Positions 28,201-37,988 of a stretch of DNA of 64,000 nt are shown here, in pieces. The translations under genes and the position numbers were made by a program. The stretch comes from Psychrobacter aquaticus CMS 56 (GTDB lineage: Bacteria; Pseudomonadota; Gammaproteobacteria; Pseudomonadales; Moraxellaceae), in assembly GCF_000471625.1 (NCBI RefSeq), contig NZ_AUSW01000011.1, positions 124,001-188,000 on the forward strand. Direction: 5' to 3'. Every line of letters begins with the position of its first letter. Position 1 is the first letter of the stretch. Below the pieces are notes generated by a model that saw only the letters and a program-made list of their open reading frames with translations, searched no databases and had not been told where the DNA came from.

Positions 28201-28440
28201 CTATATTTGCTGCCATAATCGATTTGCTTCAATCAGCGATATCTCAGGATATTGTTTGCGCAACGCTTTGATGGCGGCAACTTTCTCTTTTTTTGATGCT
28301 TGCTGACGCAAAAATGCCAATTGCTCTTGCGGATTGCTCAGCTCTTTTAGACGCGATTCTAGCCGAAGAATTCGAGTACGCAGCATAATATTTATCAGTA
28401 ATAAAATAGCACCCATGACCCAAATGATTAGCGCTGACAT
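28201..28440 (-). CDS. small membrane-anchored protein with an L7/L12-like C-terminal helix pair
   Basis: A 79-residue protein: an N-terminal membrane helix ([16 protein letters not shown]), a charged coiled region, then [26 protein letters not shown], which recalls the C-terminal domain of ribosomal protein L7/L12. It lies 13 bp upstream of ubiA on the same strand. Function unknown. Confidence 0.65.
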   Translation of the reverse strand: MSALIIWVMGAILLLINIMLRTRILRLESRLKELSNPQEQLAFLRQQASKKEKVAAIKALRKQYPEISLIEANRLWQQI

Positions 28441-28498
28441 TCCTTGCTCCTAAATTCATCCATTTTAAGCTTATTCACTAAGCGCATTTATTATTTTA

Positions 28499-29401
28499 CT
28501 ATCCAGCAAAATAACCATCAAAACGTACCGCTTCGTTATGCCAGCATTCACTTGCTGCTTGATTGGCAAGTAAGGGCGCAAGTTGTGGACGCTTGACGAT
28601 GACTCGACCAGAAGGTTGACTGACCGCTGACAGGGCGCTTTGCAGCAACTGCCGCTCCTCGTTTGCTGTTGGTGGGCGAGCCAACTGGTGCAATGCTTGC
28701 ATGTGCTTGCCAACTTTAGCACCTTTACCCGTTTTTTGGTCTTGATAGCTGTCTTCTGGAAACATAGGATCCAGATATACCACATCGACAGATTTATCAG
28801 CATCAGCTAACGAATGGCTGCTCATACTGTCAAAATAACTGATGGCATCGGTATTGATAATCTGCAAACGTGCCATCAGTTTTTGCCAATTAGGCAACGC
28901 CTTCATACGCTGCTGCTCTGCTAGCAATAGCAACGCCATCAATGGCTGCTGCTCTAGCATGACTACTTGCGCACCAGTACTGGCCAATATCAAACTATCA
29001 TGCCCAAACCCTGCCGTTGCATCAATGGCCTTGCTGTCCGCTGTCACTTTTGCGGCTTGTAATAATAACTCAGATTTGCGGCCAGCGCTCACTACCCGCC
29101 GTTGTAGCTTATCCCACTCAGGCGCAACGCTCAGCCCATCACTGAGCCATGACAGCGTGTCTTTATCGTCCAACAATAATATAGGTTGAGTGGCTTTCTG
29201 ATCTAATTGCTGACTCAGTTGTTGACGACGTTTTTGCGTGAGTTTATCGCTGAATAGCTCAATATGCAAAACGATAGGCAATTTGTGTGCAACGATCATT
29301 GCTTGCAAACGCGCAATCTGCATTTGCTGAGAGTCTCTAACATAAAACAACTGACAGTGCATAAAAGCGCTTGATGCTTGTTGTAAGCTGTTCATAGACA
29401 T
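28499..29401 (-). CDS. rsmJ: 16S rRNA m2G1516 methyltransferase RsmJ
   Basis: A protein of about 300 residues with a class I SAM-binding fold: DATAGFGHDSLILASTGAQVVMLEQ and VVYLDPMFPEDSYQ..KVGKHMQALHQL, the characteristic RsmJ catalytic stretch. The N-terminal 100 residues are more variable and longer than in E. coli (250 residues total). The start at ATG 29401 (MSMNSLQQ) has an AAGAA just upstream; a longer frame from 29434 is possible. Confidence 0.9.
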   Translation of the reverse strand: MSMNSLQQASSAFMHCQLFYVRDSQQMQIARLQAMIVAHKLPIVLHIELFSDKLTQKRRQQLSQQLDQKATQPILLLDDKDTLSWLSDGLSVAPEWDKLQRRVVSAGRKSELLLQAAKVTADSKAIDATAGFGHDSLILASTGAQVVMLEQQPLMALLLLAEQQRMKALPNWQKLMARLQIINTDAISYFDSMSSHSLADADKSVDVVYLDPMFPEDSYQDQKTGKGAKVGKHMQALHQLARPPTANEERQLLQSALSAVSQPSGRVIVKRPQLAPLLANQAASECWHNEAVRFDGYFAG

Positions 29402-29454
29402 AATTCTTTTATTTAGGATCAACTGTAGACACATTTATAAAGTACTGTGAGTGT

Positions 29455-30297
29455 TTAGCCCGCCATTTGATAACCAAAGCCCCAAGCCGCGACCAACACG
29501 ATGATACCCGTAATAATGCGCAACCAAGCAAAAATAGTAAAATCACGACGACTCACCCATGCGACAAGCAAGCGAATACAAAGTAGCGCCACCACAAACG
29601 AAACTATCGTTCCTATGCCCAGCACCAGCCAATCTTCACTATTGCTCAATACATCACCATGTTTAAGCAAATCTAATAGTGCTGCTCCTACAATGACAGG
29701 AATACCCAAAAAGAAGGAAAACTCCGCAGAAGCCTTACGCGAAACCCCAAGCCATAGCGCGCCAATAATAGTAGCACCTGAACGCGAAGTACCTGGTATC
29801 AATGCCAAGCACTGCAAAAAACCAATCATCAGTGCCGTTTTTAGGGTCACATCTTCTGCTTCTTGCGCAATAATTGCCTTGGGACGACTCTCAACATAAA
29901 ATATCAGCAGACCACCGATGATCAGCATGATTGCAACGACGATGGGATTAAACAAATAGGTTTTGATCTCATCAGCAAAGGTGAATCCAACGATCATCAC
30001 CGGAATGGTGGCGACAATTAAACTAAGCCCAAGCTGTCTTGGATTGGCCATACTGTCTGATTTTCCAGTCAGTAAGCCCATTAATGCTTGCCACAGTCTG
30101 TCCCAATAGTCATAAATCACTGCCAAAATAGCGCCAAGCTGCACTACTACGACAAATAAATCAACTTTTTCCTTGGTCCAAAATCCCATCAAATCTGCTG
30201 ATAGAATCAAATAGCCCGTACTCGATATGGGTAAAAACTCAGTGATACCTTCGACGATACCCATGATGACAGCTTGAATTAATAAAATAATATCCAC
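29455..30297 (-). CDS. uppP: undecaprenyl-diphosphatase UppP (BacA)
   Basis: UppP recycles undecaprenyl diphosphate to the monophosphate carrier for cell-wall and glycan synthesis. The 280-residue membrane protein has both family motifs, GIVEGITEFLPISSTGYLI (N-terminus) and PGTSRSGATI (about residue 167), with about eight helices. Overproduction of this family gives bacitracin tolerance in E. coli. Confidence 0.96.
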   Translation of the reverse strand: MDIILLIQAVIMGIVEGITEFLPISSTGYLILSADLMGFWTKEKVDLFVVVVQLGAILAVIYDYWDRLWQALMGLLTGKSDSMANPRQLGLSLIVATIPVMIVGFTFADEIKTYLFNPIVVAIMLIIGGLLIFYVESRPKAIIAQEAEDVTLKTALMIGFLQCLALIPGTSRSGATIIGALWLGVSRKASAEFSFFLGIPVIVGAALLDLLKHGDVLSNSEDWLVLGIGTIVSFVVALLCIRLLVAWVSRRDFTIFAWLRIITGIIVLVAAWGFGYQMAG

Positions 30298-30402
30298 AAT
30301 AACTTTCCTAGATACAGACCTACTGGTTGCGTAACATGACTTTTAATATGTTTTTATATTTTTAAAGAGCATTTTTATATTTTTAGCACGCACTGACATT
30401 GA

Positions 30403-31104
30403 TTATGCTTTACCTTGCTCTTTGAGCGTCTTCCATGCCTGATTACGCAGATATTTTGGTAATGCATGTGCCGCATCGGTACCGCCAAACGCTATAAACT
30501 GGGCAATACCGAGCTGCCCTATTACTACCGCATCTGGCCAGACATCCTCATGACATACTTGCTCATTTTGTCTTGTTAATAACACGGAGCCGTTACCAAC
30601 GATAGGTAAATTGAGCGCAGTTTGGCTGTCATAATCTAGCAACTGCTCCGTACTATCGCTATCGCCAACCAGTACTGGCTGCATGACAGCATAGTCTTTT
30701 TGACTGTCATCTGCTATTGCATATTGACCAAAATAAACTTGCTGCATCCGCGCATCAAGAGCGCTATATACGTGCGTCAAACCATATTGCTGATACGCAC
30801 GCTGGGCAATCGCTTGCAGACTTGAGACACCCACACAAGGAATATCATGCGCCACAGATAACGCTTGTACGACAGCGGTATTAATCCGTATCCCGCTAAA
30901 GGCACCAGGGCCTCGGTTAAATATCAGCGCTTGTATATCAGCAAGCTTCAGCTTGCTCTCTCTTAAAGCTGCGTCTATCATCGGTAAAATTTGCTGGGTT
31001 TGCTGACGTTTGCCCGTTTCAGTCTGGCTTGAGATGACGTTGCCGCTGCTGTCTAAGATCGCAATCGAGCACTGATCAAACACGGTATCCATTGCTAAAA
31101 ACAT
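30403..31104 (-). CDS. tsaB: tRNA threonylcarbamoyladenosine protein TsaB
   Basis: TsaB is the scaffold partner of TsaD and TsaE for t6A37 in tRNA. The 233-residue protein has the ASKHA-type N-terminus FLAMDTVFDQCSIAILD and the GPGAFSGIRI motif (about residue 70). Length equals that of the E. coli protein (231). Confidence 0.93.
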   Translation of the reverse strand: MFLAMDTVFDQCSIAILDSSGNVISSQTETGKRQQTQQILPMIDAALRESKLKLADIQALIFNRGPGAFSGIRINTAVVQALSVAHDIPCVGVSSLQAIAQRAYQQYGLTHVYSALDARMQQVYFGQYAIADDSQKDYAVMQPVLVGDSDSTEQLLDYDSQTALNLPIVGNGSVLLTRQNEQVCHEDVWPDAVVIGQLGIAQFIAFGGTDAAHALPKYLRNQAWKTLKEQGKA

Positions 31105-31280
31105 TATACTCTCGGCTTATACTATACTGTCGGTATTAAAAAAAGCACAGCATTATAAAAAAGCACTGGCTTAATAAATAAATCAGCGCCCATCATAGCA
31201 TTTAGGGCAGTTTATTTTTATTACTTTCTACGTTTTCCATACTTTATCCATGCGAATTTACTCAAAAAAAGCAGGCATAA

Positions 31281-31314
31281 AAAAACCTCAACACTATATT
31301 AGCCTTGAGGTTTT
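31281..31314 (-). terminator. Rho-independent terminator of ffh
   Basis: A perfect 10-bp stem AAAACCTCAA / TTGAGGTTTT with a 13-base loop; on the minus strand it ends in a run of seven T. It lies 36 bp past the ffh stop codon. Confidence 0.85.
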
Positions 31315-31349
31315 CATTGAGAAATGATGACTAATAGAACTCGCCCTAT

Positions 31350-32897
31350 TTAAAAGCGCGTTTTAAACTTTTTTGGTGCTTGATTTTGCATGTCTTGCAT
31401 TTGTCTCTGCATCTCTTCCGTGCTTGGCATGTTGTTTGGATCAAGTCCCATTTGCTTGGCCATTTGCTCTGGATTCACGTCTTTGGTACCGCCTTGCTGA
31501 CCACCGCCAAATAAAGGACCACCAGCGCCGCCACCAGCATTGCCACCGCCCATTAGACCTTGCATGGATTTCATCATTTTACTGATACCTTCGGGCTTTG
31601 AGATCATTTTCATCATTTTTGCCATTTGCTTGTGTTGCTTGAGCAAACGATTGACATCTTGAATCTCACGACCAGAACCAGCAGCTATACGGCGCTTACG
31701 GCTCGGATTGATCTTATCAGGATTTTTGCGCTCAAATGGTGTCATTGAATTAATCAGCGCTTCCATCTCGCGTACTTTTTCTTCTGGTTTGGCATCTTCG
31801 ACGGCTTTTTGCATGTCAGAGCCGCCCATTCCTGGCATTTTATCTAAAAACCCTGCCATGCCGCCCATACTTTTCATTTGCTGGAACTGGGTCAATAGAT
31901 CTTCAAGGTCGAACTCGCCGCCCTTCTGCATCTTTTTCGCCATTTTTTCGGCTTTATCACGGTCAATTTTTTGTTCGACTTCTTCGACCAAACTCAGTAC
32001 GTCACCCATACCAAGGATACGCTGAGCGATACGCTCCGGATGGAACAGCTCCAGCGCGTCTAACTTCTCACCGCGACCCAAAAACTTAATCGGCTTGCCT
32101 GTAATGGCGCGCACAGAGAGGGCCGCACCGCCTCGTGCATCACCATCTGTTTTGGTCAAAATCACACCCGTTAATGGCAATGCATCATTAAAGGCTTTGG
32201 CAGTATTGGCCGCATCTTGACCCGTCATAGCATCAACGACAAACAAAGTCTCTGACGGATTGACCGCAGCAGTAAGCGCTTTGATCTCCTCCATCATGGC
32301 GTCGTCGATAGCCAAACGACCAGCTGTATCAATAATCAAAATATCTTGATACTGAATTTTGGCCTCTTCGATAGCACGTAGAGCGATATCAATCGGATTT
32401 TCATCCGCACTTGAGTGAACAAACTTGGCATTCACTTGACCAGCGACTTGCTCAAGCTGTTTGATAGCAGCTGGACGGTAGACGTCAGCAGAGACTAGCA
32501 TTACCTTTTTCTTTTGACGCTCTTGTAAATATTTGGCCAATTTACCAGCAGTGGTCGTTTTACCAGCACCTTGCAAGCCTGCCAGCAGATATACAACAGG
32601 CGGTTTGCCCGTCATCTCAAGCTGTTGATTGGCACTGCCCATCATTTCGGTCAGCTCATCATGGACGATTTTGACAAATGCTTGTCCGGGCGCCAACTCT
32701 TTAAGCACTTCAGCGCCTAGTGCTTGCTCTTTAACACGCTTGACAAAGTCACGAGTGACTGGAAGCGCCACGTCTGCTTCTAGTAGCGCCATGCGCACTT
32801 CACGCAAAGTGTCTTTGATATTGTCTTCGGTCAACTGTCCAGTACCCACGATATTGCGTAGGCTCGACGATAAGCGTTCTGTTAAGGTATCAAACAT
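31350..32897 (-). CDS. ffh: signal recognition particle protein Ffh
   Basis: Ffh binds 4.5S RNA and signal sequences and delivers ribosomes to FtsY. The 515-residue protein has the N domain, the G domain (GLQGAGKTTTAGKLA at about 108-122, DTAGRLAID, TKTDGDARGG) and the Met-rich M domain with the RNA-binding RKRRIAAGSG helix. The C-terminal tail is extended with Gly/Met/Gln-rich sequence, making it some 60 residues longer than in E. coli. It is divergent from the CcsA-like gene. Confidence 0.97.
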   Translation of the reverse strand: MFDTLTERLSSSLRNIVGTGQLTEDNIKDTLREVRMALLEADVALPVTRDFVKRVKEQALGAEVLKELAPGQAFVKIVHDELTEMMGSANQQLEMTGKPPVVYLLAGLQGAGKTTTAGKLAKYLQERQKKKVMLVSADVYRPAAIKQLEQVAGQVNAKFVHSSADENPIDIALRAIEEAKIQYQDILIIDTAGRLAIDDAMMEEIKALTAAVNPSETLFVVDAMTGQDAANTAKAFNDALPLTGVILTKTDGDARGGAALSVRAITGKPIKFLGRGEKLDALELFHPERIAQRILGMGDVLSLVEEVEQKIDRDKAEKMAKKMQKGGEFDLEDLLTQFQQMKSMGGMAGFLDKMPGMGGSDMQKAVEDAKPEEKVREMEALINSMTPFERKNPDKINPSRKRRIAAGSGREIQDVNRLLKQHKQMAKMMKMISKPEGISKMMKSMQGLMGGGNAGGGAGGPLFGGGQQGGTKDVNPEQMAKQMGLDPNNMPSTEEMQRQMQDMQNQAPKKFKTRF

Positions 32898-33076
32898 AAA
32901 TAGCTCTCAGTTAAAATAATTCTTGGTTAAACCATCTAAATGGCTTATAAATAATAGTAGAGTACGTTATAAAATATGGGATCACGCTGCTATAAAAAAC
33001 CAGCAAATTATCAATACTATAGCATTAAGATGATGCAAAAATAATAATCGTTTTGCAAAGGTTTGGCTATGAGCGC

Positions 33077-33223
33077 TATAGTCGATCCATTCTAAAAGGA
33101 TTACAGTTCTGCTGGTATGAATTTTATGAAGCATCTGTCACGCTTGCGAACAGCCAGCGAGGAAAATTTGTACCAGCAGAACATAGTTAACGGTGGTACC
33201 ATTTTTATTCTGAATTGACTATA
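33077..33223 (+). repeat. palindromic intergenic repeat, copy R3
   Basis: A 147-bp copy in the ffh / CcsA-like gap (32898-33412). Termini TATAGTCGATCCATTCTAAAA and (inverted) ATATAGTCAATTCAGAATAAAA. The inner core is diverged (AGCGAGGAAAATTTGTACCAG) and carries the subfamily marker CAGCAGAAC shared with R4. The rest of the gap shows nothing else. Confidence 0.75.
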
Positions 33224-33412
33224 TCATTGACACCTATTCGACTTGGTTTAGGCCGACTAAGCCAAGCATTTGTAAGGAATAAGCAAGATGGTGCTCAATT
33301 GGTGACCATTTTATGATAAATTGGACAATTATTCTAATCATTCCGATAATACCACTTTGGCATTGCATTGAGCGTTCATGATGCGCTCAATATGAGATGA
33401 GGCTTTATATCT

Positions 33413-34204
33413 GTGCACTTTGCATTCTTACTTGCTAGCCTAGCTTACACCTTAGTCAGCGTTTACATTGGTTGGGCGCTGATTCGAGACAAACCCATCC
33501 ATAAAGGCGTTAGTTTGGGGTTATTAGTGGTCGGTATGCTCGCGCATGCAGTGCTACTCTACCCCTATGTAGTGACTCTTTATGGTCTGAACTTCAACCT
33601 GTTTAATGTGATTAGCCTAATCAGTTTGTTTTTCTTATTCTTTTATGTCTTATTTTGTCTATATCGTCCTATCGTTAGCCTTGGTATTTTAGCCGCACCA
33701 ACCGCACTATTCGGTATTACCATTGGTTATGTGGGCCGCGCTCCTTATCAACCAATTACGGATATCAGTATCGGGCTTGAGTCCCATATATTGCTCTCTC
33801 TTGCAGCTTATTGTGTGCTGCTGATGGCGACGGTGCAAGCGCTCTTTTTACGACTGCAAATTCGTGAACTGAAGCATCATACGATTCATCGATTTTGGGT
33901 CACTAAGCTGCCGTCATTACAAAGTATGGAAAGCTTACTATTCGATATGCTGTTGGTAGGCTTTGTATTACTCAGTATCGCGTTGGGTATTGGTTTTGTC
34001 TATGTAGAAGATTTGATGGCTCAGCACATCGTACACAAAACCGTCTTTAGTCTGCTGTCATGGTTATTGTTTGGCACACTTCTATTTGGGAATTGGCGCG
34101 CAGGCTGGCGTGGTAAACGTGCTGCCAACATCACTATTTATGCCTTTATATTACTGGCGATTGGCTTTGTCGGTAGCAAGTTTGTGTTAGAAATGCTGAT
34201 ATAA
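33413..34204 (+). CDS. CcsA-like cytochrome c assembly family inner membrane protein (YpjD-like)
   Basis: A 263-residue protein with eight predicted membrane helices, of the HemX/CcsA-like family found next to ffh in many Gammaproteobacteria (E. coli YpjD). The segment ISIGLESHILLSLAAYCVLLMATVQALFL contains the conserved His-bearing helix, and HKTVFSLLSWLLFGTLLFGNWRAGWRGKRA is the typical C-terminal region. The start is GTG 33413; no ATG is available in frame upstream because of a stop at about 33398. A role in cytochrome or haem handling is inferred only. Confidence 0.87.
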   Translation: MHFAFLLASLAYTLVSVYIGWALIRDKPIHKGVSLGLLVVGMLAHAVLLYPYVVTLYGLNFNLFNVISLISLFFLFFYVLFCLYRPIVSLGILAAPTALFGITIGYVGRAPYQPITDISIGLESHILLSLAAYCVLLMATVQALFLRLQIRELKHHTIHRFWVTKLPSLQSMESLLFDMLLVGFVLLSIALGIGFVYVEDLMAQHIVHKTVFSLLSWLLFGTLLFGNWRAGWRGKRAANITIYAFILLAIGFVGSKFVLEMLI

Positions 34205-34225
34205 ATAACGTTCTGTGCCAAACAT

Positions 34226-34273
34226 GGCCGTCAGTCACATCATTTAATACGGATACTGACGGCTTATGTTTTA
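34226..34273 (+). terminator. hairpin, probable terminator of the CcsA-like gene
   Basis: A perfect 9-bp stem GCCGTCAGT / ACTGACGGC with a 19-base loop, 22 bp after the stop codon, followed by a T-rich stretch (TTATGTTTTATG). The T-run is imperfect. Confidence 0.5.
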
Positions 34274-34344
34274 TGTCGAATTAGTTGCTATCAGTTTGCT
34301 TACTCAAAGCAATCTTAGTGAACAGCCATTTAAATAAAAACCGC

Positions 34345-35277
34345 TTAATTAAAAACTACGGTCTTATTACCCGCCACAATCACCCGATTTTGTACATGCC
34401 AATTGACGGCGCGTGCCAATACATTACGCTCGATATCACGACCAATAGCTCGTAATTCTGTCACACCTTGGCGATGGGTCACACGGTGAACATCTTGCTC
34501 AATAATAGGCCCTTGATCGAGCTCAGCGGTGACATAATGCGCCGTCGCCCCGATCAGTTTGACGCCTTTATCATAAGCTTGGCGATAAGGGTCTGCTCCC
34601 ACAAAAGCGGGCAAGAACGAATGATGAATATTGATCACTTGCATCGGCCAACGCTTCACAAAATCAGAAGATAATATCTGCATATAACGCGCTAGTACGA
34701 GCAAATCATTACCTTCCATCAATTTATGAATCTGTTCTTCTGCTTGCTCTTTATTGCCTTTGGTCACTGATATATGATGAAATTTAATCCCAAAGTTTTT
34801 CACGGCTTGACGCAAGTCAGGATGATTGCTGACCACACAGGTAATTTCGCAATCAAGCAAACCGCGCTGATGTCGCCATAACAGATCTAACAACGCATGA
34901 TCGAACTTGGACACCAAAATACCCACTTTGGTCTTAATTGCATTGTTATGGAGTCGCCAATCCATATTATGGCGCTTGGCAACTGTATGCCCAAAACTGA
35001 CTTCAAAATTATCAATAATCTCGCTCAATCCTGCCAAGGCGAACTCTAAACGCATGAAGTACTGGCCACCTTCGTGGGCAGTTGAGTATTGATCAAGTGT
35101 AATAATATTAGCGCCATAGCGATGAATAAACTCGGAAACCGCCTGAACTATGCCCGCCTGATCCCTACATTTAATTAAAAGCGTGGCGGTCTCAATAGCG
35201 TCCGTAGCTGGTGTGTTCAGAGAGGTTGTGTTTGAGTTTATATTCGATGATAAAGCAGCTTCTGTATTGTCTGACAT
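34345..35277 (-). CDS. purU: formyltetrahydrofolate deformylase
   Basis: PurU releases formate from 10-formyl-THF, supplying purine synthesis and balancing one-carbon pools. The 310-residue protein has an N-terminal ACT domain (LLIKCRDQAGIVQAVSEFIHRYGANI) and a C-terminal formyltransferase-like domain with VVSNHPDLR, LARYMQILS, INIHHSFLPAFVGADPYRQAY and GATAHYVT.ELDQGPII. It carries a Ser/Thr/Asn-rich N-terminal extension of about 28 residues compared with usual members. Confidence 0.95.
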   Translation of the reverse strand: MSDNTEAALSSNINSNTTSLNTPATDAIETATLLIKCRDQAGIVQAVSEFIHRYGANIITLDQYSTAHEGGQYFMRLEFALAGLSEIIDNFEVSFGHTVAKRHNMDWRLHNNAIKTKVGILVSKFDHALLDLLWRHQRGLLDCEITCVVSNHPDLRQAVKNFGIKFHHISVTKGNKEQAEEQIHKLMEGNDLLVLARYMQILSSDFVKRWPMQVINIHHSFLPAFVGADPYRQAYDKGVKLIGATAHYVTAELDQGPIIEQDVHRVTHRQGVTELRAIGRDIERNVLARAVNWHVQNRVIVAGNKTVVFN

Positions 35278-35431
35278 AGTACGCCCAATTAAAAAATTAA
35301 AATGTTCACTTTATTGAAATGCTATCAACATCATAGGAAACCGACTATTTTAATCTTTTTTACTATGTTTTGCTGACAGAGTTGGTTGTTTCTGGTTATT
35401 TAGGGTCATTTGATTAGTGGAATGGTAATGC

Positions 35432-35460
35432 AAAAACCCCCAACGCATGGTTGGGGGTTA
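35432..35460 (-). terminator. Rho-independent terminator of the Big-1 lipoprotein gene
   Basis: A strong perfect stem AACCCCCAAC / GTTGGGGGTT with a five-base loop. On the minus strand it is followed by TTTTTG, 18 bp past the stop codon. Confidence 0.8.
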
Positions 35461-35477
35461 TATTAAGAAGCTCTCTT

Positions 35478-37505
35478 TTATTGTATCAATAAGGTTCTGG
35501 TTGTTGTGGTAGGAGATGGCTCTGGTGTATTGACCGTTATCTTAACCTTATCATTTCTCTGACAGCCCGTATAGGAAAATCTGTAACTAACGTCACTGGC
35601 ATTCACTGTCTGATTACTGAGATCAACAAGATTAGGGACCGTTAATTTCCCGTTAACAAACTCAGCCTCACAACTGCCACCTTCAGCCGCAATACTGATT
35701 GTAGTACCCGCGGCCATAGACAATGTCTGTGCTGAATTGCCAAACATTTGAAAATCAACATATTTAGGAGATTCTAAATCAGTAGCTGGATTAGGCGTTA
35801 GTGTAGCAGGCAGGCCAGCAAGCAAAGGCGTATCTGCAGCCAAGCCTAATACAACTTGATAACGTAATGTAGCCGCTAGATTATTATCACATGTACCTAA
35901 AATATTTGGCTGACTAAAAGAGGAAGGGGCACACGTAGCACCTGATCCACCTTTTCTGTAGACAAATTCACCCGCTTCTGTATCGTATTGATTATTTTCA
36001 TTATCATCACGGAAGAAGTCGCCGATGTTACGGGTGAATACGTCACCTGCACTGAACTGATTATTGCCGTCTCTATCAATATAGTTTTTGTCGCCTTCTA
36101 CATAAGCAATGACTGAAACACGGTCATCTACTGGACGTGGATTTTGAGTGCTAAATTCAACTGAACAGACGCCATTCTGAGTCGCACAATTAGGCGTCAC
36201 TCTCCCGCCTTCACTCACGAAGCTCACGACTGTACCGTTAGGCACAGGATTACCTACTCTATCGACCAGTCTTGCCGTAATAGTAGATGTGTCACCATCT
36301 ACACCAACAGCCAATACGTTCTTGCTTAATGAGATACTCACACCATTTTGAGTCGCACGTCCTGTAGCGACAGAGACGTTTTTAGACAGCGCAAATACGT
36401 TAGGGTTTGACCTTAGAGTAGCTTTTATCTCGACTGGTCCTGGTAAAGCACCAGGATATAAGTTGACCACCACCTTGCCTTGCGAATCGCTGGTGACTGT
36501 TTGAGAGGTCTGATTGTTCAATGTGACAAAGCTAAAATCACTAGGAGCAAATATTTTACTAATTTCAACTTGTTGGTTAGCAGCAGGACGACCATTCGCA
36601 TACACAGTGAACTCTATCTGTCCCGAGGTTGATGAACCACTATTACTAGCACCTAACTGCACTGTCTCTGTAGTCGTATAGAATATTGAGCTCGCTTCAA
36701 CGCCCGCGATATTGACAGTTCTTGTTTGTTTATTGGCTGGGTTATTCGCAGGAGTTGCAGTGATCGTTTGTGCGCCTGCACATAAATTTCCATTTTCATC
36801 TACTGCTGTATACGTAGCCGTCACATCACCTTGATTGCTTGAAACCACGCTATCATTGTCAAAGCTGCCACAGCTAGCATCAAAATTTACAGTAATGTCA
36901 TTTTGCTCGATATTGCTGCTAGAGTCTTTTGTTTTTAACGTAATATTTGTACTTCCACCTGAGTTTAAGCTTGAAGAAGATAAAGCAATATCAGTTAATA
37001 CGACATTTATAGACTGTAGAGAAAAGGCATAGCCCGGTGTAGTTTTAGTCTGTCCTTCATAATTAACAGTCGCACTGAGTTGATAGCTGCCTGTAGTGGT
37101 ATTATCTGAAGGTTTGACAGAGATAGCTGCTTCACCGTTTTCATTAGTTAATACAGTGCTGTTACTGGTCCCAAAAGTGACGCCTTCAGCCTGAAAAGAT
37201 ACCAAAGCATTACTTACTGGATCCCCATTATTATCGGTTACTTTTACTGTCGCACTTGCTCCAGCTGAAGTAATAGTACGAGTCATGTTGCCATTGGGAT
37301 CTGTTAGGGTTATAGGTGTAACTTTAATATCACTTACTGGTGTCCCTGTTCCACCACCATTCCCAGGCTGAGTCACACCTGTATCAGGTTCAGGCGCAAT
37401 CGTATCAGTACCATCGCCGCCGCCACATCCAGCCAACGCCAATGATAATGTGAGTGCTGTGAGCTGAAACAACTTAGAAGTAAGTGGCAATGAACTATAT
37501 GACAT
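35478..37505 (-). CDS. surface lipoprotein with bacterial Ig-like (Big-1/invasin) domains
   Basis: A protein of about 675 residues. The signal peptide ends in lipobox LALAGC, followed by a Gly/Asp/Thr/Pro-rich spacer. Several Big-1-type Ig repeats follow, each with the recurrent 'DNNGDPVSNALVSF', 'TNENGEAAISV', 'DRVGNPVPNGTVVSF' pattern of invasin/intimin proteins. Near residues 490-530 are two Asp/Asn-rich loops (DRDGNNQFSAGD, RDDNENNQYDTEAGE) that look like calcium-binding sites. Paired cysteines occur in the C-terminal part. I chose ATG 37505 because GGAG lies 7 bases upstream. A role in adhesion is inferred. Confidence 0.85.
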   Translation of the reverse strand: MSYSSLPLTSKLFQLTALTLSLALAGCGGGDGTDTIAPEPDTGVTQPGNGGGTGTPVSDIKVTPITLTDPNGNMTRTITSAGASATVKVTDNNGDPVSNALVSFQAEGVTFGTSNSTVLTNENGEAAISVKPSDNTTTGSYQLSATVNYEGQTKTTPGYAFSLQSINVVLTDIALSSSSLNSGGSTNITLKTKDSSSNIEQNDITVNFDASCGSFDNDSVVSSNQGDVTATYTAVDENGNLCAGAQTITATPANNPANKQTRTVNIAGVEASSIFYTTTETVQLGASNSGSSTSGQIEFTVYANGRPAANQQVEISKIFAPSDFSFVTLNNQTSQTVTSDSQGKVVVNLYPGALPGPVEIKATLRSNPNVFALSKNVSVATGRATQNGVSISLSKNVLAVGVDGDTSTITARLVDRVGNPVPNGTVVSFVSEGGRVTPNCATQNGVCSVEFSTQNPRPVDDRVSVIAYVEGDKNYIDRDGNNQFSAGDVFTRNIGDFFRDDNENNQYDTEAGEFVYRKGGSGATCAPSSFSQPNILGTCDNNLAATLRYQVVLGLAADTPLLAGLPATLTPNPATDLESPKYVDFQMFGNSAQTLSMAAGTTISIAAEGGSCEAEFVNGKLTVPNLVDLSNQTVNASDVSYRFSYTGCQRNDKVKITVNTPEPSPTTTTRTLLIQ

Positions 37506-37729
37506 GTTTGGACTCCACGTGGTCAGTGATTTATTTGAGCAGATAAGCAAAAACCATTACGCAGAATCAAGAGCGATTGGTAATGATACATAGATTTACA
37601 TTAATACCAGTTGTATTAACAGATTGTATTAAATTTATAACGGTAACTTTACTGACTTTTGTTATAAGTTACAACTAAAAGTTAATCGTTACCATTAAAT
37701 AATCAACGACATAGCCTGCATATTTCAGG

Positions 37730-37735
37730 TATAAT
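37730..37735 (+). promoter_or_regulatory. possible -10 element upstream of rpmB
   Basis: A TATAAT hexamer in an AT-rich region about 250 bp upstream of rpmB, with no good -35 at 17 bp (CGACAT). It is offered as a candidate only. Apart from this and the hairpin at 37948, the gap 37506-37988 shows nothing definite. Confidence 0.3.
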
Positions 37736-37947
37736 AGTCAGCCTTTAGACCAACAATAATCATAAAAATATTTGAGTATTCATCTCTTTTATGGTATAAA
37801 TGTCGGCTTTAAAATTTTCTGAATTGGTCAGCCTGTTATTTGCCTTTAGATAGCAGTTTTACCAGCTCAACCTTCATATAGTTTTGTTTGGTGCAAAGCT
37901 GCCGCTTGCTGTGTCCATGCCGCAAAAACGTGCAACTTGCCCAGACT

Positions 37948-37968
37948 GGTATGAGAAAAACTCATACC
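37948..37968 (+). promoter_or_regulatory. hairpin just upstream of the rpmB ribosome binding site
   Basis: A perfect 8-bp stem GGTATGAG / CTCATACC with an AAAAA loop, 20 bp before the rpmB ATG and just ahead of the TAGGAG Shine-Dalgarno. There is no T-run, so it is not a terminator. It could be a leader structure for autoregulation by a ribosomal protein (inference). Confidence 0.5.
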
Positions 37969-37988
37969 TCATAGATTAGGAGTTCGCC

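Noticed and set aside
28188..28232. Upstream TTG start for ubiA
   Set aside because: It overlaps the preceding gene and gives residues not seen in UbiA; ATG 28187 matches the family.
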